NCBI GenBank assembly: GCA_036850595.1
Contig: CM072163.1
Location: 20,623,550 to 20,687,549, forward strand
Source: Rhyacichthys aspro
Taxonomy: Eukaryota; Chordata; Actinopteri; Gobiiformes; Rhyacichthyidae
Direction: 5' to 3'
Length of the DNA: 64,000 nucleotides
Every line of letters begins with the position of its first letter. Within the stretch, counting starts at the first letter, position 1. The position numbers and the translations under genes are program-made. Positions 1 to 12,807 of the stretch are shown one piece after another. The notes under the pieces were generated by a model. That model was given only the letters and a program-made list of their open reading frames with translations. It searched no databases and was not told the DNA's origin.

Positions 1-3000
1 TTAATTCAGCTTTCAGTTCATAGAGAATTATAGTGCTATAAGCAGCCTCATGGCAGGATGTCTTGGTTTGGTCAATGTTTATCATAAATCTATACATTGC
101 TGCTTAATATACCTGTAGCATTTATGAATGAACTGAATTTATTTTTACCAATGGTATCAATGTAATTTTAGGACGTTTAGTGCGCGTGTCATTGTCTTTT
201 GGATATGAATTTTGCTTTTCCCAGGACATATAACCACAAAGTCATCAAACACACAGTCAAAAATCAAATAGTTTTTCCATTTTTTGCAGTAAAGGTACTG
301 TATTTTATGAGTATTTGGATGGCAACAGGTGATAAATAATATGCACTATTTTGGACTCTAATGGTTTTAGAAGACGTGCTAAAACAACTTCTGTACACCA
401 GAGGGGCTTCTTGTTTTGGGCAGTATAGCCACTACACTGTTTATAAAAACAGCAGCATGTGTTTTAGACTGTAAAAAGTGCAGTAGTGACCCCACTGTGT
501 GTAGGGTGTGTCTTTGCCCAGGTGTCAATGATTATGTGCTGACCCCGACGTCAGTTGGGCACCTACTGCTGGGATTTTTGGAACACTGTCCTGTGTGTTT
601 GGCGTTGGGACAGATCGAGCTTCCTGATTGGCCAGTTTACGCAGTCATAGAGGAGCAGACACACCTGAGCCCTCCTGCAAACAGATGCTCTGCAGCCTTT
701 GTGTCCCTCCTGGTGCGTCGAGCAGTTTTGTTCAGGTGGAGAGACATCACCCCACCATTACACAAGCAGGGGCTGCAGGACGTCATGTCCGGCTTGAAGC
801 TGGAAAGAATCAGATGTTCTCTAATAAATAGCCCTTGGGTGTTCATGAAGCCTGGGGCCCTTTCTCCCGTCATTTCCAACTCTTTAATGAATCCTGATGT
901 TGGTGGAGGAGACAGCTCTAACAGTGACAGGGATTGGAGGGTGGATTAGTGTTGTTTGTTTTCTGTTTTCTTTTTGTTTTCTCACTCTTCTGTTTTCTTT
1001 TGTTTATTGATTTTAGTCGTTGTTCTATTCTGTGCAAAATTGTAATCAAAATGTATTGATTTAAAAAAGTGAAAGGTAGTAATTAACTTGTGTGTGTAAA
1101 AAACTGTCACTTTTCTTGATATGTTTAATGAGCCGCCACTGTGTCCCATGTCCACGCCGAGTGCTGCTGTTCCTCTGGGGTCACGGCGGGTCTGTAACAG
1201 CCCGACAGGAAGTCCCACCCCCTCCTCGTCCTCCTCCTCCTTTTGTTTTAATGAAGCCCCTGGGAGCCTGTGGAAAGCCCTGGAACTGAATGCAGTGCAT
1301 CCCATCCAAAACCGCCGCCTCCTCCTCAGTCCCACAGAGCCCGTACCAGACCCCGCTCTGCCTCCCGCGCTTGGCCCTGTTACCACAGCAACAGCAAACA
1401 GGGCAGGGTCCCTCTGCAGATGGGGCTATGCTTTCAACAGATGTCCCGACACAAAGCCTCAGCTCTGGTCAGTTTATAGCGTGCCTTCCATGGATCTGCT
1501 CCTCAGCTACACATTTTTCATATTATCAGGACTTCTTTCATGAAGTGTAGAACATTTCTGGGACACTCATACTTCAACAGAAAGTGCTGTAACTATGGAA
1601 ACGGTCAAACTGAGAAAAAGGGTGTTAAAGTTTATATAATGTCTTCCGATCACACTATTGTTGGTCATGTATTTGTTCAATACCTAAAAACAGAAGCATC
1701 TGTAGAGAATTCACCATATATTAACCATGAATACAAACACAGTGATTATTTTACATTTTACAACAATAAGACAGTCAGTCATATTTCAAGAAAAATGGTA
1801 GCTTTTCGTTAAATTCTACTTTAGCCTGAGCTCCTTTTCTCTTTTTTTTTAAACAATGGCTCAGTGCTGGTGCTATTAAATACCTCATGAATGCAGCATT
1901 ATTCTGAGCAGTGCACAAGGGAATACATACTTTGCCTTTGTCTTTTGCTTGTAAACTTTAACAAAGACAGAAATTCAGTTTGAGGACTTAATCAATCCAA
2001 TCGAGCGTTTTAGTGGCAAATCCTACTTCAACTAATTTCTATTAATCACTCTTTAAAATGAACAGGCGGTATTGATTGTTATTATATTATTGATTGTTTT
2101 ACGCATTGGACAAACAACATCACTGCAGAGTAAAATGTCCACGTTTCTCCATTGTAAATTTATTATTGACCACAGATGATTAATATAGCTTCCTCCAAAG
2201 TCTAATTACACATATAAAACCATAAACATATACAGCAGGTCTGGATATGCCCCTAGTGTCTTTGTTTTTATATTTTGTAATTATGATTTTTTTCTTTAGC
2301 TTGTGACTATTTACACATATAACTAAAAATAAAAACACTTAAAATGATAATAGCCCTAATTAATGGTGCTTACATGTGTAGTCTGACTAAGTTTGCATTG
2401 AGTTTCTGACACAAGATACTGCATTTAGACTGAACCATTTTTGCTTTTAAAGTGGCACCAGATAATATATAAAATAATAATAATAATATAAAAGTCATGC
2501 AGACAAGCTCTACTAAGTTCTATATTAACGCTTAATTAATGCTGCCTTGTTGAGTACCTTCCTCCACTGTGCCTACTAGTTTGAGGCACAGACACCTATT
2601 CTAAAGGACACTATGGGCTCCCCACATGTAATTCAATGCTTCAGCCTCACTGTTTTATCTGTTTTGTAGATGTTAGCCCGCTGCTGTTTTGATTTGAGTC
2701 GATTTAGTTTTGTTATGTATGTGTTATGTAGTGTTTTGGTTGGTTGTTTGGCTAACCTTTATATTTTGGTTTAGTTGCCCTCTCCTGTATTTGTTGTCCC
2801 TTATACCCTGTGTGTCATTGTACCCTCCTTGTTTGTGTCTTTGACTGTAATCTTCCATTGTTTAACGCAAACTGAGTGTGGGTGCCTGTGACAGTGGAAG
2901 GTTTGATGATAGAGTTTCTTACTTCTGCCCCATCACTCCTTGTGGTGTGTAGTTGTAATTTGCACATCGTTCACTTTACATGCCTTAGTTATCCTTGGTG

Positions 3001-4170
3001 TTAGCTGTGTGCATTACAGCCTCTCACCATGCGCATCACCATATCATTTTAACTATCGGAGTATAAAGGGGCTCTGTTATTTACTTTATTTTACATTTTA
3101 ATTTTTTTTGACAAATGCATTTTGAATTTTCTAAATATTATTTTTGATAAATTCTGTCAGGCACCTTATTGACCACCCACTACAAGTATAATTTTGAATC
3201 TGTGTGCTAATGGTAAAGCTTAAAGTTAAGATTAATTGGTTTAACTTTACCATTTGTACAATGTCCACTCGGTTTCACTTACTTTAGCTTTTGAAGCAGC
3301 TTTTGGCATTGTCCAGCAACATGGCGGGAGAAACGCATCTGCTTTGAGGTGTCACAAAAGTACATTCAGGATATTGGCCCTTATATTGTACAAGTATGAC
3401 AGCATGTTGAGATAAAGAGCTTTGCAGCCGGACAGTGAGTCCCTGTATCCTCCTATTGTCCCAGCCATGCGTCATGTCCACACCAAGCTTCTGAACACGG
3501 GATTGTTCTGAGCCGTGGACGAGGGAAATGCTTCTTGGGAACTCCACTTCCCCAGCGTGAGAGTCGGCCGGGATCTGAACGAGTCCCCAGAGGCACGTCT
3601 AATGACCCCACTGGGTTAAAAAATATGCCGAGGTCACCGGGTTTCTGTTGGGCAAGAGCTAAATCTGACTGACACCGAGCAGCAATAACCCTTGACTCCA
3701 GAGCTGCTGGGGAGACGTGTTATTTATTTACAGGCAGATAAATGTCAAGCAAACAAGTCCGGCTTTCAAATGGTCTCCAGTGGGGAACAGTCTGAGAGGA
3801 AGTGAGCATTTCATCGTCAGAAGGAAGCACTTATTGTACTTATGCACAAATAAACAATGTAAAGCTCCGAGTGCACTAAGCTGTAAGTAACATGGACAGT
3901 TAAGATGTGTTTTTGTGGCTTGGAAGCTCCCTGAAGTTGCGTTGCTCACAGCTGCCAGTCGCACTAATAAAAAAAAAGCCTCAAAGTACCTCAAAACACC
4001 ATAGTTATTGTTCTGCTGTGACTCTGGTCTGATGGTTATAAACAATCTTTAATCTGAATGGGGCATTATTAGATTGTTGCTGAAGGATTGTGCAAAATAA
4101 AATGTCCCAATTTTAATACATGTAGCTTCTTTATCCATCCACAAACAATATTCTGTAAATCCAGAACTAA
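1..4170. other. Intergenic DNA, no gene recognised
   Basis: This is AT-rich sequence upstream of meox2 with no exon I can recognise. It has GC-richer patches at about 540-950, 1120-1430 and 3280-3720, where frames stay open by chance of composition on both strands at once. None begins with a convincing ATG context or encodes a recognised domain. In the human locus the next gene upstream of MEOX2 is CRPPA (ISPD); I looked for its 3' exons and did not see them. Confidence 0.6.
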
Positions 4171-4179
4171 TCACTTCTG

Positions 4180-4345
4180 TTGTGGCTACATTTCCGTGGT
4201 TGTGTTATATTTTAAAATGTGTATTATGGCTAGTTTTTTCGTTTTGTGGTTATATTGATGTGTTATTTTTCTTAGATTGTGGTTATTTTGCTGTGTTCTT
4301 TAATTTGTGTTGTGGTTCACTTCCTCATGTTGTGGTTATTTTGTT
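4180..4345. repeat. Degenerate GT-rich minisatellite
   Basis: The motif TGTGGTT or a close variant recurs near 4180, 4195, 4245, 4278, 4311 and 4331, with a spacing of exactly 33 bases between three neighbours. The intervening bases are T-rich, of the form ATTTTGCTGTGTT. This looks like an old tandem repeat that has drifted. It has no coding significance. Confidence 0.5.
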
Positions 4346-4604
4346 ATGTCTTGTGTAAATGTACATTGGTTCATTTATTAGCATTTTTGTTTTTGTATTG
4401 GTGTGTGCTATCTGGGCCACCGTATGACAGAATAATTTTTCATTTTCATTTTGTAATGCTAAGCAAAGTGAGGGATGAAAGCCTCAAATTCCAATTCTGC
4501 ATATTTTTAAATGTTATATGCAAAAATTTAAGATAAAACATAAAATATATGAATATATTTTCTGTAGCATTATTATTTTGTTACTTCTATTAAATGTCAT
4601 GATT

Positions 4605-4655
4605 TTATTGTATCATGCATGGACTCCAGGAAGGGTATCGGGGATCGTAATAAAC
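4605..4655 (+). repeat. LINE 3'-tail-like fragment
   Basis: The string GACTCCAGGAAGGGTAT followed by GGGGATCGTAATAAA resembles, from memory, the 3' end of a very common fish non-LTR retrotransposon (pattern CCAGGAAG, short gap, GGGGATCCTAATAAA). Only about 50 bases remain. The exact family is not assigned. Confidence 0.4.
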
Positions 4656-4659
4656 TTAA

Positions 4660-7600
4660 AGAGACCATTTATTTCAGTGAAGATGATGTGAATGTCAGTA
4701 GCTGGGGAATATTTTCTAAGCTAAGTGACAGGCACTAGATAAACGTAGTGTGTAATGACACACTTGTAACAGTAGATCAGATGGGACCCCAAGTCAGAAA
4801 TATTCAGAATCCAATGTGAGTCCTTCATGACTTACTCCAACACAATGAACAAGTGAAAGGACATGATGAGGCTCATTAAAAGCTCAAAAATAACGCTCCC
4901 GGAAACCAAACACAAATCAGTATATCAGTGGCTATTTAGCAGTCAGCCTTTTATGTCGACCAGACAAACCACACACACAGTCTCAGGCATTTCACAAGTT
5001 ACCAGCAGAGGTCAGGGCTCTGCTTTTGCTGCCACACCTATGGGCCCCGAGGTCACGCTGAAGAGACTGGGCCAAGTTTCCTGAAAGTACAATCACAGGG
5101 GAACGTTAAATAAAGTCTCGAGCCAGTTTCGGTTCACAGGGGAGGTCTTAAGTGTTAGACTAATCCTAATAACTAGCCCGTATAAAAGAGCAGCTAAGTC
5201 AGCGACAGAAAATCAGTGTGAGTGGCATCAACTGGAATCAGGAAACATAATTTGGTTTTCTTTCTACAAGCCCAGTTCTACAACAAAATGTCTGCATGGT
5301 GCATATGGGATTAAAACAAGTGCAGCGACAGTGACGTGTCTGTTCTGAGGGTGTGGAAATCTGAAATGAGATTGAAGTTGCATACCTTTAAAACTGGGCC
5401 TTTGTTTATGATTTTTAAATTTAAGTTGTACATTTAATTGACTAATGAGTTAATCATAGGTAATGAATTAAATATCACAATGTAGGTTTTTGGTGAAGAA
5501 GCTTTCATTCTTTAGAAAGGAGTGAAAAAGTCAAATGAATGTAAGGTGCAATGCCTAAAATATTACTGTATCATATACAATTAGATTTAATGGAACACAT
5601 CAGTCAAAACAATATTTTCTACAGTAGCATATAGTCTTTTTAGAATGAGGAACCTTTTATATAGAGCCATTATAAATCCATTAATAATATTCCTGTTTTA
5701 CAAATTAACCACTGCTGGAAAACACATTCCTGAAGGTTTAGAATATCTGTTGATTCTGTTTCTATGATGAGTTCATTAGAAATATATGTAGTTCTATTAG
5801 ATCCTGTTGTAGCTAATTTATTTCCCAAAGTAGATGGTTGTCAACATGTTATGCAGTGAATACAGCCAGGGAAAAGTTTAAATGCACATAAATACTATTG
5901 CACACTTACATTTAAGAAGTTTAATGAAGATTTATAAAAGTTATTTTTTATTATTAGTTTTTATTATTGTTTTATAAGTCACCTATACAATTTTACTGTT
6001 GTACTGCTCTTCTTTATCTGTCCTGACTCCACCGGATTTGTTCATAGACTATAGTATGTCCCTGCAGGGTTCACCTTGGTACTTGGGTACTCTTTCAGGA
6101 CAAAGACAACTTAAAAATGAACATACATTAGCTTTTGGGAGTTTGGTGATGACACAGTGTCTGATTAGGTGTGGTTGAGAGTGTACAGCTCTCGCACATT
6201 GATTTCACATTAGTCACAACCCTCTGGAGTGGTTCGGTGGAACTATCGCTGTGGGAATTCTCCAGAACCCTCCGGAACCTAAGGAGAGAAGGAAGCCGTT
6301 AAAGTATAAGAGGTTGGCTTCACTCTTGTGGATTATTCTTCTTATTGGAACAACATGTTGAAGCTGGACTATCAATGGGCCTGAAGCAGTGAGGTCTGAA
6401 AGCTGCTTTTGTAAATGTAAATTCAAGAAATACATTGAAGCTTGTGTCAGTTTCATATGACTCCCTTTACCATGTCCTTTTTCATTCATACAGCCCACTG
6501 CGACTATACTTTATAACATTAAAAAAATTTGTAAGTTTGTCATCCTGGAACATGCTGTTGGTATTCAAGCAATGTTAACTATACAACATATGGCAGCTTC
6601 AAATGTACTGTACATAAGAAAAAAAAAGTTACCTTAATAACCATCCAAATTCTAAATCCTATAAACCAGTTTGCATGAATGAAGGCCAGGCTAGCATGTT
6701 TATATCATATGACTGGTGCTGTAAGCGGAGTGCACGAGAGCCTTGTAATGTCTAGTGTCTCTGCACATCAATTTGCATTGTCACATTATGTATTTGCCAT
6801 GTATTTTGTATTATGTAATTCTATTAGCATTAGAATTATTTAGTGCATTTAGCATTTCCATTTGAGAGGTAAAAGTTTAACTTGAAGCTCCAAGTTTCTC
6901 CCTCCTTCCAGTCTCTTATTAGTAATGAACATTTGGCCTCATTCATGATTCTGTACAAAGCATCCTCAATTTTTCAGGGATTCATGAAGTGTTCTCAAAA
7001 TGTTTCTCTCTCCTCATTATATAGCAACGACATAGAATTAAATAATATTAACATAAGATTAACATAACAAGATAAATTATGCCCATATATGGACGTAGGA
7101 CTGGAAATTAAATCTGAAGGCAGAGAAGCCAAACAGTTTAGTGCACTGCTCGACCAAACCAGAAAATGAGCAGCAGTCTGTGGACCATCACACCTCAGTA
7201 GTGCTCTTTTCTAAAATATTTTGTTGCATTTTAATATTCTCAGTGTTCATTTCAGGGTTGAGTGCTTCACCATGTTCTTTGGATTTTTTCTTCCAGAGGA
7301 ACTTTTTCATTTAGGAAAACAATGGTGAATGCCCCAAATCTTCCTAATTATTATAAATTTCCTCAAAAGAAATGTCATGAATAAGGCCTAATGTTCTTGC
7401 TGTCTTTACCTGGTTGGTGTGGTAAAGATGTTGCCGTATCCAATGAAAGATAAACTGATAGTTTAGTCATTTTGAAGTTCTTTGTGTCAAAGTGAAAGAA
7501 TTGCTTGGCATGATCAGATCATTCTAGGTCCTTCTCAGTCTTGATGAGCACTTTTATGTACCATAAAACAGTGTTGCTGTGCCAAAAGTGATGTAATGAA

Positions 7601-7850
7601 CTGCTGATTGATAGTAATACAGTGTTAGCCTACCAACTCAGTATCATCACCGCCGCCACTGGTATAAACACAATCAGGACAAAGTAAGAAACCGCTGCAT
7701 TTTCTCTAAACTGAGTATGGTTGTAGGAAATCAACTCGTAAAAGTACAATTTCTTCAAAAAGTTAGGAAATTGAGTAATTGAGGAGGTTGGCTTTCACAC
7801 ACACACACTCTCACAAAGGCCAATTATGACCCTGGCAGCCGCTTACACAA
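4660..7850. other. Intergenic DNA, nothing recognised
   Basis: AT-rich sequence with no recognised exon, RNA gene or clear transposon end. Short open frames here (for example on the minus strand at 6214-6498) have no recognisable protein features. Confidence 0.6.
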
Positions 7851-7854
7851 AGGC

Positions 7855-8222
7855 ACTTCAAGATGGTGTGAAGGTGGTTGAAAGAAGGGCTCTGGCTCCA
7901 AATTTAGTCAGGGTGGAAACGGGTTTAGCAGCGCGGCGTTGTGTGCACCGCTGACTGGCTGGAGCCACTTTGGTTTTGGCGGTTGTTGCAGGTCCAGATC
8001 TAAATGGAGGTTTTAGTGCGGCGACCCCGGGCTGTTTGAGGTGTGGTGTGTGACTGCGAACGGCCCTGCACAGCGTCACACGTCTGCAGAGGCTCCAGCG
8101 CCCATTATAGAAGATGATCTCACTCGGCTGTCCGCGGCCATTACGCACTCACAAAATGGCCACCTCAGAGTTCTCCTCACAGCGAGCACGGCGACGACCC
8201 GAGAGCATGGAATCAGGCTTTA
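7855..8222. promoter_or_regulatory. GC-rich patch, candidate conserved noncoding element
   Basis: About 370 bases are clearly GC-richer and CpG-richer than their surroundings and contain no simple repeat or transposon terminus. Both strands carry open frames, as expected from composition alone, and none resembles a known protein. It lies about 10 kb upstream of meox2. I infer a possible distal regulatory element; it could also be an undescribed repeat. Confidence 0.22.
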
Positions 8223-8387
8223 AAGAGCAGAACTGTGTTTCCATTTAGCTGCTTTTATGTACCTTTCACTAGAGAAAAAAAAAGTGGTTTTAATAGGTGT
8301 ATAGGCCGCCAAAGTGGTTTTAGGCCGGGAAGTTGGTATATGACAAAAGCCGCTCAATGGATACAGATCAGTCAAATGATTGTAATA

Positions 8388-8413
8388 TAATAATAATAAT
8401 AATAATAATAATA
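8388..8413. repeat. (TAA)n microsatellite
   Basis: An almost uninterrupted run of TAA/AAT trinucleotides, about nine units, directly visible. Confidence 0.9.
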
Positions 8414-9599
8414 CAAACATAAAAAAACAACAACAATTTAACTGTGATCTGCACCAAGGTAACACCGTTGGATGGAAGACTGATCGAGGAAAGGTTGAAA
8501 AATGCCCAAAATTGAAGAAAAAAAAAACTTTCTAAACTAAAAAATGCACTAAATATGCAATTAAGTGCAGTAAATATCCAGAATTGCCCTTTTTCATATA
8601 TATAGAATATAAAAGAATACATTTGGTCACTGTCATTACCAAATTTCACAGAGAGTATAGTCCCAGTGAATATGTGAGAAGTACAAAATCAGTATTATGC
8701 AGTATGCAGTTAGTAGCTGTTAGTATCTACACATTAGCAGTATATGAGCTGTACTAAGCAAATACTTCATGTTATGTGTGTGATTGAGAAAGAGAGAGGG
8801 GCAGATGTTCATAGATGTACAGTATCTTGTTTGAATCAAGCATAAATCATAGCTTGTCACTGTTATGTGCTGCACATATGTTTTCATTGACAGGTCCACA
8901 GCCTTAAAGTCTAAAATCAGGGAAGATAAGGCCCCAATGAAAGGGATGGTTGAAAGGAAATACATGGAAAATGTACAAATCAAAAAATTTTCAAATCATA
9001 AAGGTAATGTTAGAGTGTATTTGTTTATTATTGGTTCGCATTTCTATGACCCTTTTCCATTTTAGGACTCTTTTTGTTGCTGCCATTTTTTTATGAAGCA
9101 GCCATTTTTTTGTGTAAAAGTGTGGCACAACATCCAATTTATTTAGATCAGCTGACAGACTAAAAATGTGTTTATCAGAACATTCATTTTCAATTCAACA
9201 CACAAATTTGTTAAGGGTAAACTAAAAATTATTTACATATAGATTGAATTGAACTATAAAAAACAGTGGGAATAAAAAATAAAAAGCATAATATTGTTCA
9301 AATGGTCAAATATCATGGGTTCATAATTGGGTTTACCAAATGCCATATAGCAGGGGTGTAGCAAAAGATGTTTTTACATACAACTTAAATATGCACAAAT
9401 CTAGACACATATGTATTCTAAATCTCAGTCCTTATTTACTAATATTTTAGTTCCAAGACTTTACTGTAAAATGAGTACCAGAAATACACAATATTCTAGA
9501 CATATTTTTGATTATTTTTTTGAACAGTTCACACAAAATAATCACCTCAAACTGACTTCAAACTTCCTGATTAATGGTGCACAGTTTTGACCACAAGAG

Positions 9600-9955
9600 A
9601 ATTTATCTTGGTGTCAAAATGAGATCAGAACAAAGAGCATTAAAAGCTGTCGCCACACTGCTCCTGCTTTGGGCCGTGCTGCCTTCAAAGCCCGCTCTTT
9701 TTCTGTGGTAATGGAGCCATAAACGCAGACAACATTACTGTCTGTGCTTGTCGTTTATCACTGACATCGCTATCGTCCCCGCACACTATATTTCTGACAA
9801 CAGCTGTAAATCTCTGCAGGCTCAGAACGGGAAGCTGCCGCGACGAGAGTTTGCACACGGCTCACACAGTTCATCTCTGCGCTGCGAACATTATCAGCAC
9901 CACAGCGCACTGCCTCATTTCACCATACAGGATACAGATGAAGGCACGTTAGATT
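9600..9955. promoter_or_regulatory. GC-rich patch, candidate conserved noncoding element
   Basis: A compositionally distinct block in AT-rich DNA containing GCCATAAA (Hox/Cdx-like), TTTATCA (GATA-like) and several CpGs, with no sign of transposon ends. It immediately precedes the degenerate tandem array. Function is inferred from composition and position only. Confidence 0.22.
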
Positions 9956-10018
9956 GATTTAGATTAACACCTAAAACTGTGATTTCAATGTCAATATTCC
10001 AGCAAGCCACTTTTGCAG

Positions 10019-11690
10019 TGTAGAATTGATCTAATCACAAATGATCTACCTTCCAACAAAGAATGTTTTTGAAAAAAAAACAAAAAAACACTGGCAGCTG
10101 TTGTTGCTCTTCTTATAGAAGTCATTATGGTACGTAGTAGGCACATAATGCACCCATCAACGTCATTCTAAACAGCTGCCATTTTCTTCTGTTTGTTATT
10201 CAGAAAGAATTCTAAAAAAAAAGGCATGATGGTTGACATGGTAGATCTATAATGCAACTGCAAATTTACTTGTAAATAATTGTGTGTAATACTAAATAAA
10301 ACAGTGCTATATTTCTTTCTTCAAATGGAATCATATGAATTATCTTGTTTTTAAAACCTTCTAACACACACACACACACACACAATGGAAAACCTCAAAT
10401 TTACAGTAAAAAAAAACTGGCAGCTGTGGTTGCTGAATATTCTCTGTAGAAAATACAAGGATATTATAAAGACATTATAGTAGCTACATATTAAAACAGT
10501 GAACTTCATTCTATTTTTTACCAGAACAACACTAAATAAAAAAGTGAGATATTGATTTTACAATCATATAAAATGATATAGGCTCCAATGGCTCCTAACA
10601 AACACTTGTTAACATGGTAAAAAACTGTACATAACGGTACATAATATAACTGTAAACATCTTTGTGATTAATAAAAAAAATGTTTTCTAATACCACAACA
10701 ATATGGAATATTATCAAATTTATCTAGTCTTCAAAGCCTTCTAACACACGCTGCAAAAATTCTTAAGAATGAATTTACTGTAAAAAACAGGCACATTTTA
10801 TTGAAGATCTTTTCATTTGTAATATCAATTATAATCAATTATCTAATCTTTAGTGTCTTCTAAAACACCCACTTTATGCTAAAAAACTGGCAGCTGCAAT
10901 TTTTTCTCCATTAAAAATTATGTGGATATTATTGAAGACATTATTGTAGAAACATCATGCAAACGTACACATAACACAAACTGGTTAAACTCCCCAAAAA
11001 TTGAGATACCACATTTGTAATATCAAATTATCCAATCTCAAATGCCTTGTAACACACACACTATAAAATGTCAAATAATAATAAAAAAAAACAAAAAACT
11101 GGCAACTATAGATTTGTAGTACCTAATGCAAGTGTAAACAGCATTCTAAATAACTGTTTTTAAATTACAATACTAAAGGAAAATAAGATATTGCATTTGG
11201 AATGAAGAATCATATTGAATTATCAAGTCTACAATACTTTCTAACAAATACCATTATTTATATTTACATATGTATTGCATATATTTATGGTAAAAAACTG
11301 GAACCTCTTGTTGCTGTTCTTTTCAATGTAAATAATACAAGGACATTCTGAAAGACATTAGTAAGGTAGGTAAGCACATAATGCGAACTTTGTAACATTG
11401 CAAATAATTGGTTTTACAGTACAGCACTAAAGTAAAAAAAAAGATATTGTTTTGGTAATATAGAATCATCTAAAATGATCTAGTCTCCAGTGCCTTCTAA
11501 CACACACTGTAAAAATGTGTATTTTTTGTCTGTCTCTGTAAATAATATGGGAACATAATAAAAGACATTACAGTAGGTACGTAATGCAAACTTCAATGTA
11601 AATACTATTTCATTTTTATTTTTACAGCACAATACAAGAAAAAAGTAAGATACTGTAAAATGTACCATTCCTGAATCCTCTTACTGTACA
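10019..11690 (+). repeat. Degenerate long-period tandem array
   Basis: About seven diverged copies of a unit of up to about 250 bases. Each copy has an anchor like CCTTCTAACACAC (near 10357, 10591, 10737, 10855, 11044, 11237, 11492). In most copies this is preceded by ATCATATnnAATTATCTAG-like sequence and followed by TAAAAAACTGGCAGCTG (near 10091, 10417, 10887, 11098, 11298), then AAGACATTATAGTAGGTA and ACATAATGCAAAC. Variable spacing (about 120 to 255 bases) shows internal deletions. No open reading frame runs through it. It is satellite-like or a tandemly amplified transposon fragment. Confidence 0.75.
10362..10384. repeat. (CA)n microsatellite
   Basis: A run of about eleven CA units. It expands the ACACAC anchor of one unit of the surrounding tandem array, so it probably grew from the array motif itself. 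Confidence 0.9.
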
Positions 11691-12694
11691 ATTACTGCAA
11701 ACTGGTTAAATCTCTTATAATAATTATTGTAATTAATTTAAAAAATACATCTTTTGGTATTACAGTATTTTTTTTTTATTTCCAGTTGAATTTTCGCAGT
11801 TAGATTATGTGTTTTCTACACATTTTTAACCTTTAACCTGTTTGGTCTAGGCTGCTGTATGTTGTTTTTATATGTGTTTATGAGAGCATGTTTACACAGA
11901 GAGTAATTAAAATTTGTTCTAACAAAAGCAGCTATACTTTTTCAGGAAAATGGTACTTGAAGTTGGAAATTTCCACAAATGGTGATGAAAGAAGTCTGTC
12001 CATGGCTCGGCCCATTTCTTCTCATGTGTTACCTCTCCATGCTTTATATATGTTAACAGAGGCGGGCTGTTATGCTCATTGAAATGTTTCCATCTTAGAA
12101 TTAAAAGGGGCTAATAATTACTCACACACTGGGTGCTTTTAAACTCATAGCAGAAGCCACATCAGAGCGCTCCCACTGAAGTGTATTACACCATCAGTGG
12201 GGACTTAAGCAGAGCCAGTGAAAAGCTATAAGCCCTGGGTTCTAGAAATGTCTCAAACCGAGTCTTGTTTCTTAGAAAAGTATAAAGTTGCAATGATGTC
12301 TCTTAGTAGTTTCCTATCTCCCAGCTAAGCCCAGTCAGGTCAGGTCTCAGTGCTTGCTGAACGTGTTTTGGTGACAGTGCACGGGGGTCGCCCTAAGGTT
12401 GTACTGCTGTGTGAGTGACAGGCACAGGTTAAGCTGTAGATCTACCTGACGTTAGAACGACATGGACTTCATTAGTAACACTGTGGAGGCCTCCTCTCTG
12501 CTCCATTTACAGATATATTAAGTCATACATCTAAGAGTGGGTTTAATACTGTATTGAGGGCGAGTTAAATTAAGTTAAATTAATGTATGTATGTTAAAGT
12601 ACTACAATAATACATAAACAGTTCGATCAGTGTGGCTGTAGTTGTGGTCACTGGTCCAATATGAGCGTATGACTTAGGTTGGTGAATACAAACG

Positions 12695-12711
12695 TTATAT
12701 ATATATATATA
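12695..12711. repeat. (TA)n microsatellite
   Basis: Perfect TA run of about eight units, directly visible. Confidence 0.85.
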
Positions 12712-12807
12712 ATTAAAAGTAATTTGAAATGTAGGCCACAATGCAACAATTCTTCATTTAATCATCAAAGGCAAGGGTCTCTCCAGGCTTCCTCTCATTG
12801 TCTCAAG

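Noticed and set aside
416..949. Open frame of 177 codons near the left edge
   Set aside because: It begins with TTG rather than ATG, has no recognisable domain, overlaps a sizeable open frame on the other strand (637-879), and lies in a GC-rich patch where long frames occur by composition. I checked it against what I know of CRPPA, the expected upstream neighbour, without a match.
1121..1543. 140-codon open frame with Pro/Ser-rich part
   Set aside because: It starts with a non-ATG codon in AT-rich context, overlaps frames on both strands in the same GC-rich patch, and has low-complexity composition; no splice-consistent exon or domain.
3540..3620. tRNA-like words (GGGATCTGAACGAG) in the upstream region
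   Set aside because: No acceptor stem, A box or cloverleaf can be drawn around them.
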